DNA of 48,757 bases, taken from contig JAAXIC010000053.1 in assembly GCA_012270555.1 (NCBI GenBank), forward strand, positions 1 to 48,757, in the 5' to 3' direction. Origin of the DNA: Chloroflexota bacterium (lineage in GTDB: Bacteria > Chloroflexota > UBA11872 > VXOZ01). Of the stretch, positions 42,940 to 48,757 are shown piece after piece; positions within the stretch are counted from its first letter, which is position 1; every line of letters begins with the position of its first letter. The position numbers were made by a program, and so were the translations under genes. Below the pieces are notes generated by a model. That model had not been told where the DNA came from. It was given only the letters and a program-made list of their open reading frames with translations, and did not search any database.

Positions 42940-43785
42940 ATGAATAGTACGCGGCGATCGGTGCTTAGCGCTGGAGCGGTAACCGGCGGCGTTGTTGTTC
43001 TCTCAGCGTGCGACGTGGCGCAGATCAGGGAGGAGAGGACCAAGGCTGAATTGACGGAAGCGCCGCAAGCGACGCCTGGCGGAGAAGATGGATCGCACGC
43101 AGTCACGTGGGGCTATGCCGGCGGTATTGGCCCAGCGCATTGGGGCGACCTCTCCCCGGCGTTCGCGGCGTGCAAGCTGGGCGTGTCGCAGTCGCCGATC
43201 GACCTGACGAGCGATGCCGAGACAAAGCCGCATGATCTTGACTTCCGCTATGCCTCCGCGCCGCTCGATATCATCAACAACGGGCACACCATCCAGGTAA
43301 ACTACGCGCCTGGAAACATGCTCCTCAGCGGCGGCAGGCAGTTTGCGCTCGCGCAATTCCACTTTCACCACTTGAGTGAGCACACGGTTGACGGCAAGCC
43401 CACAGACATGGAGTTGCACCTCGTACACCGCGATGCCGCCGGGAATCTCGCCGTCGTCGGCGTCTTCCTAGCGGCAGGACAACAAAACGAGGCGCTACAA
43501 CCGGTATGGGCGCACATGCCGGCGGCAGCGGGCGAAGAGCGGCAAGTGCAAGGGGTGACAATCAACGCCGCGGACCTGCTGCCCGCGGATCTTTCCTACT
43601 ATAGCTACATGGGCTCGCTCACGACGCCGCCGTGCAGCGAGGACGTGCGCTGGTTCGTCCTCAGCAGTCCGGTAGAGGTCTCCCCGGAGCAGATTGACCG
43701 CTTTGCGGCGCTCTATCCTGACAACGCCCGCCCGACCCAGCCACTAAACGGGCGGACGCTGTTCCTCAGCCAAGCGGCTAACTAG
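42940..43785 (+). CDS. Alpha-type carbonic anhydrase, Tat/lipoprotein exported
   Basis: A 281-residue exported enzyme that hydrates CO2. It starts at ATG 42940 with AAGGAG upstream: MNSTRRSVLSAGAVTGGVVV then LSAC, a twin-arginine motif plus lipobox. The mature part shows WGYAGGIGPAHWGDL, then SQSPIDL. The zinc ligands are H141 and H143 (FHFHHLSEH) and H160 (MELHLVH), and the Thr gate is in GSLTTPPCSEDVRW. The frame open to 42841 is not needed. One variation: the classical HFHWG reads HFHHL here. Confidence 0.93.
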   Translation: MNSTRRSVLSAGAVTGGVVVLSACDVAQIREERTKAELTEAPQATPGGEDGSHAVTWGYAGGIGPAHWGDLSPAFAACKLGVSQSPIDLTSDAETKPHDLDFRYASAPLDIINNGHTIQVNYAPGNMLLSGGRQFALAQFHFHHLSEHTVDGKPTDMELHLVHRDAAGNLAVVGVFLAAGQQNEALQPVWAHMPAAAGEERQVQGVTINAADLLPADLSYYSYMGSLTTPPCSEDVRWFVLSSPVEVSPEQIDRFAALYPDNARPTQPLNGRTLFLSQAAN

Positions 43786-44041
43786 CCGCCCCATGTAGCA
43801 CCGGGCGGCCCAATGACCTAGACCATCAAGGAAACGGAGAGTATTTTAAAGATGCAGGGCGCTACTCACAACTCCGACGTTAGAAGTTGCGTAGACACGT
43901 CCGTCTACACGCGCGAGGAACATGGGTGGAAGCAGGGGCCGTTCAGACAAACGTGATGTTTGAAAGCAGAAGCAACGCGCTGCTCATTGCAATAGTCATC
44001 TGTCATGAAACACTTCCGGCAGACATGGAGGAAACCAACTC

Positions 44042-44428
44042 ATGAGAAACGGCAGAGACGAGGCCGTAGAAAAGTACACGAACCGCAGCCGGTCGCTTAT
44101 TCTCCAAGCACAAGAGGAACTTGACAAAGGAGATAGCCCGCAGGCGTCAGAGAAAGCATGGGGTGCAGCGGCTCAGGCCGTAAAAGCCATAGCCGAGCTA
44201 AGAGGCTGGGAACATAGAACCCATGCTCATCTTTTTCGGAATTTGACCTTGATCAGCACTGAGATTGGTGAACCCGGGTTGCTGGCTCTGTTTAGAGAAG
44301 CCAGTTCCCTGCATCAAAACTTCTATGAAGATGCCCAGACCGTTGAATCTGTGCAGGGTGGCATTGACCACGTATCCCGACTGATCGACAAGCTGCTTCC
44401 TCTTGCGCCATCATCACCTGCGCGCTGA
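44042..44428 (+). CDS. PaREP1/HEPN-type small protein
   Basis: A 128-residue all-helical protein with GGAGG before ATG 44042. The segments QASEKAWGAAAQAVKAIAEL and RTHAHLFRNLTLISTEIGEP match the PaREP1 family, a HEPN-related fold best known from archaea. HEPN proteins can be RNases or partners of nucleotidyltransferases. The usual R-x4-6-H catalytic motif is not clearly seen, and no partner gene is adjacent. Confidence 0.72.
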   Translation: MRNGRDEAVEKYTNRSRSLILQAQEELDKGDSPQASEKAWGAAAQAVKAIAELRGWEHRTHAHLFRNLTLISTEIGEPGLLALFREASSLHQNFYEDAQTVESVQGGIDHVSRLIDKLLPLAPSSPAR

Positions 44429-44515
44429 GCTGGGTGGATTCACGTTGCAAGTACAACGCCTAGTTCAATACGGTTTCCGCGGCGTTTGGCAGAGGTGGCA
44501 TTTGTAGTGCTAACA

Positions 44516-45835
44516 CTACGCCGTAGCCGATGTGTCTTCGTCCAGCAGTGTCGCGTCATGCTCACCGGCAGGGGCGGGGCGCTTTGTTTCAGAAGCAACG
44601 AGCATCGGCTGTGCGCGTTTGGCAATGACGTCGGCAGTCACGACGACTTCACGCACGTCATTGCGTGATGGCAGGTCGTACATCACGTCCAGCAGCGCCT
44701 CTTCCATGATGGTCTGCAACGCGCGCGCGCCGGTGGTGAGATTCTGCGCCATCTGCGCCGCTTCTTCCAGGGCATCGTCCTGGAAAACAAGCTCAACGTC
44801 GTCGAGCGCGAACAAGTGCTGATACTGCCGGACGGGCGCATCGCGCGGCTCGGTCAGCACCTGGATCAACTCATCGTGCGTCAGCGCATCCAGGGCCACC
44901 GTCACCGGCAGGCGGCCGACGAACTCAGGAATCAGGCCGTATTTCAGAAGATCGTCAGGCGAAATCTGGCGGAGCAGGTTCTTCGCCTCTTCCGCGCGCT
45001 CCGCGGCGTCCATGGCGCCAAAACCGACGCGGCGGTTACTGCCAACCCGCTTCGCGATAACTTCCTCCAGACCCTCGAAGGCCCCGCCGCAGACGAAGAG
45101 AATGTCGGTAGTGTCGATCTGGATGAACTCTTGGTGCGGATGCTTGCGGCCGCCTTGGGGCGGCACGTTGGCCACCGTACCTTCGATGATTTTGAGGAGC
45201 GCTTGTTGCACACCCTCGCCGGAAACATCGCGCGTAATCGAGGGATTGTCCGCCTTGCGGGCGATCTTGTCGATCTCATCGATGAAGACGATCCCTCGCT
45301 CGGCGGCAGCGGTATCGTAATCCGCCGCCTGAATCAACCGGAGCAGGATGTTCTCCACGTCCTCGCCCACATAGCCGGCTTCCGTCAGTGACGTGGCGTC
45401 GGCAATGCAGAAGGGCACCCCGAGAATGCGAGCGAGCGTGCGCGCCAGCAGCGTCTTGCCGCAGCCGGTCGGCCCGATGAGGAGCACGTTGCTCTTGCCC
45501 AGCTCGACATTCTCGCTGTCTTCACCGCTCGCCACGCGCTTGTAGTGGTTGTAGACCGCTACCGCCAGCACCTTCTTCGCGTGCTCTTGGCCGACTACGT
45601 ACTGGTTGAGGAACTCGTGAATCTCCTTGGGGCTCAGCAGCCGCGCGGGACCGGCGGCGCCCTTACGCTGGGATGAAGACGCCTGTTCCTCGCGAATCAA
45701 CTCCCGGCAAAGTTCGACGCACTCGTCACAGATATATACGCCGTTCTGCCCGGAAATCAACCGACGCACCTCTTCTTGCGCCTTATTGCAGAACGAGCAG
45801 CGGTACTGGCCTCGAGAATCACGACGACTTGGCAA
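44516..45835 (-). CDS. clpX: ATP-dependent Clp protease ATPase subunit ClpX
   Basis: ClpX unfolds proteins and feeds them to ClpP; it also recognises ssrA-tagged proteins. The N-terminal zinc domain has C13, C16, C36 and C39. AAA+ features: Walker A GPTGCGKT (121-128), pore loop in [11 protein letters not shown], Walker [14 protein letters not shown], the RKH loop in [10 protein letters not shown], and C-terminal sensor [19 protein letters not shown]. The ClpP-binding loop reads VGF (RVGFGAM) where E. coli has IGF. The start is TTG 45835 with AAGGAG seven bases upstream. It follows clpP by about 38 bases. Confidence 0.97.
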   Translation of the reverse strand: MPSRRDSRGQYRCSFCNKAQEEVRRLISGQNGVYICDECVELCRELIREEQASSSQRKGAAGPARLLSPKEIHEFLNQYVVGQEHAKKVLAVAVYNHYKRVASGEDSENVELGKSNVLLIGPTGCGKTLLARTLARILGVPFCIADATSLTEAGYVGEDVENILLRLIQAADYDTAAAERGIVFIDEIDKIARKADNPSITRDVSGEGVQQALLKIIEGTVANVPPQGGRKHPHQEFIQIDTTDILFVCGGAFEGLEEVIAKRVGSNRRVGFGAMDAAERAEEAKNLLRQISPDDLLKYGLIPEFVGRLPVTVALDALTHDELIQVLTEPRDAPVRQYQHLFALDDVELVFQDDALEEAAQMAQNLTTGARALQTIMEEALLDVMYDLPSRNDVREVVVTADVIAKRAQPMLVASETKRPAPAGEHDATLLDEDTSATA

Positions 45836-45874
45836 TGTTGATCTCCTTCGTGTGCGCGCGCTTGGCAGGTCCTG

Positions 45875-46495
45875 CTATCTGCTGGCTACTCCGTCGGTTT
45901 CCGGCGTCCTGACGGCGGACGGCAAAACGTCATCGATCAGCCCGTACTCCTTGGCTTCTGTGGCATCCATCCAGAAGTCGCGCTCGCTATCGCGCTCGAT
46001 CTTCTCCAGGTCCTGCCCGGTGTGCAGGGCAATGATGGAATTCACCTGGTTGCGCGTGCGCAGGATTTCGCGCGCCTCGATTTCAAGATCGCTAGCCTGC
46101 AAAGGCCGCGATGCCTGCGTCCACGGCTGATGAATCAGCATGCGCGAATTGGGGAGCGAATACCGCTTGCCCGACGTGCCGCCGGCGAGCAATAGCGCGG
46201 CGATGCTTGCCGAAAGGCCCATGCAGTAGGTAGCCACGTCGTTCTTGATGTACTGCATGGCGTCGTAGATTGCCAGACCTGAGTGCACGCTGCCGCCGGG
46301 AGAGTTTATGTAAAGTCCAATATCAGCATCGCTGTCCTCGCTCGAAAGCAGGAGCATTTGCGCGATGATGCTGTTGGCCACGTTATCGTCAACCGGTGTG
46401 CCTAAGAAAATGATCCTATCCCGCAAAAGCCGGGAAAAAATATCCATGCCGCGTTCGCCGCGGTTCGTCGTCTCGATGACATACGGTATGAGCAT
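45875..46495 (-). CDS. clpP: ATP-dependent Clp protease proteolytic subunit ClpP
   Basis: ClpP, 206 residues, the serine peptidase barrel. The catalytic triad is S97 ([11 protein letters not shown]), H122 (LIHQP) and D173 (ERDFW). The start is ATG 46495 ([20 protein letters not shown]), with AAGGAG upstream; the extension to 46534 is not needed. It heads a leftward clpP-clpX operon from the promoter at 46604-46632. Confidence 0.97.
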   Translation of the reverse strand: MLIPYVIETTNRGERGMDIFSRLLRDRIIFLGTPVDDNVANSIIAQMLLLSSEDSDADIGLYINSPGGSVHSGLAIYDAMQYIKNDVATYCMGLSASIAALLLAGGTSGKRYSLPNSRMLIHQPWTQASRPLQASDLEIEAREILRTRNQVNSIIALHTGQDLEKIERDSERDFWMDATEAKEYGLIDDVLPSAVRTPETDGVASR

Positions 46496-46603
46496 CCTGT
46501 TCTCCTTCGTGTCGGCTCGTTCTCTAGCGTGCAAAGGTTGTTGTAATAGGCTTTTGGTTAGGCCGATGGGCTGACGAATCGGCTTCTACAAATGATCTGT
46601 TCC

Positions 46604-46632
46604 ATTATAGACCGCATCCTCGCCTCGGTCAC
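46604..46632 (-). promoter_or_regulatory. Predicted promoter of clpP-clpX
   Basis: On the minus strand GTGACC (46627-46632), 17 nt, TATAAT (46604-46609). The predicted start near 46597 gives a leader of about 100 nt. The -35 is partial. Confidence 0.5.
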
Positions 46633-46723
46633 TTTGCCTGAGACGGCCCCAAAGCACAGGCGCGAACACGCTCCTATGAAAGCAACCCGCCCAACTATCC
46701 ACTATGTAAGGCCCTGCCAATGC

Positions 46724-47698
46724 TCAGGCAGAAACCTCCGTGGCCACCGTTTCCGGGCGCTCTACTCTGTCGTACAAGTCTTCCAGGTAGTGGGTCGCGG
46801 CCACGGCCGCCGTGGTGGCGTCACCCACCGCCGTCGTGATCTGCTTCGTCAACTGCGTGCGCACGTCACCCGCAATGAACAGCCCCGGCACGTCCGTTTC
46901 CATGTGCGAACCGCCAATCAAATACCCGTTCTCATCGCGCTCCACCGGCTCCTTGATGAAGTCGGTGTTGGGATCGAAGCCGATGAAGATGAAGACGCCG
47001 TCGGTCTCGTGCACCCACTCCTCGCCCGTCTTGACGTTGCGCAAGCGCATGCCGGTGACGGCGCCGTCATCGCCAATGATCTCGTCAGCCACCGTATCCC
47101 AGATGATCTCGGTCGTCGGATTCGCAATGAAGCGGTCTTGGATGATTTGCTGGGCGCGCAGTTTATCCCGCCGATGCACCAGATAGAGCTTGCTAGCGAA
47201 GCGGGTGAGAAAGAGGCCCTCTTCCACCGCTGAGTCACCGCCGCCGACCACCGTGATTACGCGGTCGCGGAAGAACGCACCGTCACACACGGCGCAGTAG
47301 GAGACGCCGCGGCCCGCATACTCGAATTCGCCCGGTATGTTCAACGGCGTGGGCGATCCGCCGGACGAGATGATCACGGCGCCAGCGCGGTACTCGTCGC
47401 CGTCCGCCGTGCGCACGACCTTCTGCCAGCCGTCTGAGAAAACTTCAGACACCTCTGTCGTGAGGATCTGCGCGCCAAATGCCTGGGTGTGCGACACCAT
47501 CTTTTGGATAAGATCGGCGGCATCAATGGACTCGAATCCCGGGTAGTCCTCAATCAAGGAGGTATTGATGAGCTGCCCGCCGGGCGCCATCTTCTCCAGG
47601 ATCACGGTATCCAGCCGCGCCCGCGCCGTATACAGACCGGCGCACAGTCCCGCCGGTCCGGCGCCGATTACGATGACGTCGTGATATGAAACTGCCAT
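46724..47698 (-). CDS. trxB: Thioredoxin reductase
   Basis: A 324-residue FAD enzyme that reduces thioredoxin with NADPH. FAD motif IGAGPAGLCAGLYTARA near residue 11, redox pair C135-A-V-C138 in SYCAVCDGAFF, NADPH motif VVGGGDSAVEEGL, and the C-terminal FAD motif GLFIAGDVRTQLTKQITTA. The start is ATG 47698 (MAVSYHDVIVIGAGPAG); the frame open to 47794 is unsupported. It runs leftward and is not linked to a thioredoxin gene here. Confidence 0.95.
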   Translation of the reverse strand: MAVSYHDVIVIGAGPAGLCAGLYTARARLDTVILEKMAPGGQLINTSLIEDYPGFESIDAADLIQKMVSHTQAFGAQILTTEVSEVFSDGWQKVVRTADGDEYRAGAVIISSGGSPTPLNIPGEFEYAGRGVSYCAVCDGAFFRDRVITVVGGGDSAVEEGLFLTRFASKLYLVHRRDKLRAQQIIQDRFIANPTTEIIWDTVADEIIGDDGAVTGMRLRNVKTGEEWVHETDGVFIFIGFDPNTDFIKEPVERDENGYLIGGSHMETDVPGLFIAGDVRTQLTKQITTAVGDATTAAVAATHYLEDLYDRVERPETVATEVSA

Positions 47699-48041
47699 AG
47701 TTTGATAAACCTTTCGCTTTCGCAGCCTTGCGTACACAGCGGCGTGCCGCAAAGACTGCGACCTTTGGTGACTGTCGCAGTAGTCCTCTTTCAAGTTTCG
47801 TAGTCGCCGCTAGGCGGTACCCTTACTCTTTCAGAGTACCAAACCTGTTGACCTGCCGCTATCCTTACAGGTAGGTTGGGGCGTCCCATACGACGGCAGA
47901 CGTGAACTGCTTTCGTGGTATGCTACCCGTGGCGAGGCGCGAAAGTGGTATGGAAATACCCCGAGGTAACTGTCGCTATTGTAGTTTGGCGCGTAGCTCC
48001 AGCACGTTCGTGGACGGCGCAGAAGGCGCTTAACCAGGCTC

Positions 48042-48065
48042 GGTAGCGCAGGTTTGTAACCTGCG
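48042..48065. repeat. REP-2 palindrome
   Basis: GGTAGCGCAGGTTTGTAACC followed by TGCG, the same GGTAGCGCAGG...CCTGCG pattern as at 12210-12237. Confidence 0.55.
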
Positions 48066-48161
48066 TGTTTTGGCACGAACACTCTCGCCACTGCCCAAAC
48101 GGGCAAGAAATCACAACATTCAGGTCCCCTCCCTATCAGCAGCCAAGAAGCGGGGGACAAG

Positions 48162-48390
48162 CCCTAATGCTGTCGCATCAAGATTAAGACGGTACGCTCA
48201 TTGGGCGCGCTCTGCCCCCTCTCACTGGGGAGAGGGCCGGGGTGAGGGGAAATGGCACCGACAGGCGGGCGCAGAGCCTGCCCCGTACTCGATACGGGGT
48301 TGCAAACCTACGCTACCGGAGACGTGAAACGCGGTATTCATTGCCACTTTGTCCGTGGGGGCTTTGCCCCCGCATGCGACAACATTGGGG
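48162..48390 (-). mobile_element. MITE-like element, copy B (inverted)
   Basis: About 229 bp, inverted relative to copy A (19049-19263). Ends: CCCTAATGCTGTCGCAT (48162-48178) and ATGCGACAACATTGGGG (48374-48390). The reverse complement matches copy A across most positions, including the hairpin, the CCCCTCACCCCGGCCCTCTC tract and ATGAATACCGCG. It carries an extra GTGGGGGCTTTGCCCCCGC insert near one end (48354-48373), which accounts for its greater length. Confidence 0.65.
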
Positions 48391-48480
48391 ACAAGCCCCG
48401 CGCTACGGTGTCAGTCAGGTGGCAGCGGGCATAAGGCCGACGCTGCCGGGTGCTGGTTGCTGCGCGAGGGACGTATTCTA

Positions 48481-48757
48481 GGGGGTGTCGTCAAAGTCAG
48501 TTAGTGCTGGTAAGCTGAGGATGTAATCACTGTAGCAGGACGGGAGCTATGTCAGCAATGGTCGCAGCGCCGGCGCACCGTCGCCACGATATTTCAGACC
48601 GGGCGTGGGGGATTTTGGAGCCGCTTCTGCCCGGTGGCGCGGGCAAGACGGGTCGTCCGGCTCAGGACAACCGCCGTTTCATCAACGCCGTGTTCTGGAT
48701 TTTGCGCACTGGCGCTCCCTGGCGCGACTTGCCACCGGACTACGGGGACTGGAAGAA
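48481..48757 (+). mobile_element. IS5-family insertion sequence, left part only
   Basis: A sequence GGGGGTGTCGTCAAA at 48481 follows a TA and looks like a terminal inverted repeat of an IS5-type element. The transposase starts 68 bases further on. The right end lies beyond the window, so the IS cannot be named. Confidence 0.6.
48549..48757 (+). CDS. IS5-family transposase, N-terminal part (cut by window edge)
   Basis: ATG 48549 after GGGAG starts MSAMVAAPAHRRHDISDRAW and continues GILEPLLPGG, RRFINAVFWILRTGAPWRDL and PPDYGDW, the DUF4096 head of IS5-group transposases. About 69 codons lie inside the window and the frame is open at the edge; the DDE catalytic residues lie beyond. Confidence 0.88.
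   Translation, partial: MSAMVAAPAHRRHDISDRAWGILEPLLPGGAGKTGRPAQDNRRFINAVFWILRTGAPWRDLPPDYGDWK

Larger units (their letters stand above)
47699..48480. other. Gene-free, repeat-rich region before the IS element
   Basis: About 780 bases with no supportable gene. It holds a REP-2 copy (48042-48065), REP-1 hairpins, and the inverted MITE copy (48162-48390). A fairly GC-rich hairpin (near 47820-47845) lies upstream of trxB. The region ends at the likely left end of an insertion sequence. Confidence 0.5.

Overview
The window is a dense, bacterial chromosome segment of high GC content with about 45 supportable protein genes, one tmRNA, one tRNA, several REP-like hairpin families and one insertion sequence cut off by the right edge. 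Gene content (Rho, MutS, ClpXP, TldD/TldE, DegV, C4 zinc-ribbon coiled-coil protein, AIM24, DUF1640, riboflavin genes, twin-arginine lipoproteins) and the style of the intergenic repeats suggest an uncultivated free-living or symbiotic bacterium, perhaps Chloroflexota. That assignment is inference; no rRNA is present to test it.

Layout. 1-7.0 kb: repeats, then a leftward block of mutS, an M42 aminopeptidase, a PRC-barrel protein, a small membrane protein and an MFS exporter. 7.2-9.7 kb: a rightward zinc-ribbon gene and rho with a long leader carrying a good sigma-70 promoter and tandem repeats. 10-13.2 kb: an APH-like kinase and a Tat lipoprotein beta-propeller (rightward), then rnhA and an IscA-like gene (leftward). 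13.4-19.3 kb: ssrA (tmRNA), a LarA-like gene, a lipoprotein, a C4 zinc-ribbon protein, tRNA-Leu(GAG), an SDR, a frameshifted hicB and a MITE-like repeat. 19.4-23 kb: a leftward degV-tldD-tldE operon. 23.4-25.4 kb: a sugar-nucleotide epimerase and selD, whose catalytic residue is encoded by an in-frame UGA (selenocysteine), so simple ORF calling misses its N-terminus. 25.5-33.6 kb: accessory genes, including a GNAT, a 5'-truncated DUF4926 gene, AIM24, an ABC-2 exporter, a 46-residue acidic protein and an HTH-TPR regulator split by a CG-dinucleotide frameshift. 33.9-39.7 kb: one long rightward operon iscS-ribD-ribE-DUF1640-ribBA-ribH, followed by a PD-(D/E)XK-like protein. 40-44.4 kb: site-2 protease, MFS, alpha carbonic anhydrase, PaREP1/HEPN protein. 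44.5-47.7 kb: leftward clpP-clpX and trxB. 47.7-48.76 kb: an inverted second copy of the MITE and the start of an IS5-family element.

How the genes fit together. The riboflavin cluster supplies all enzymatic steps from GTP and ribulose-5-phosphate except the unassigned phosphatase. ClpXP and tmRNA form the trans-translation and tag-degradation route, and the tag ends in ALAA. MutS, RNase HI and Rho are housekeeping nucleic-acid functions. SelD implies that SelA/SelB/SelC are encoded elsewhere in the genome.

The most notable observations are the selenocysteine-encoding selD, two genes (rho and an MFS transporter) whose best start is CTG after an ideal Shine-Dalgarno sequence, a nested family of REP/MITE elements with defined terminal inverted repeats, and the small-ORF plus HTH-TPR cassette. 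I did not find a convincing wholly new multi-gene system. Promoter and start calls were made by eye.
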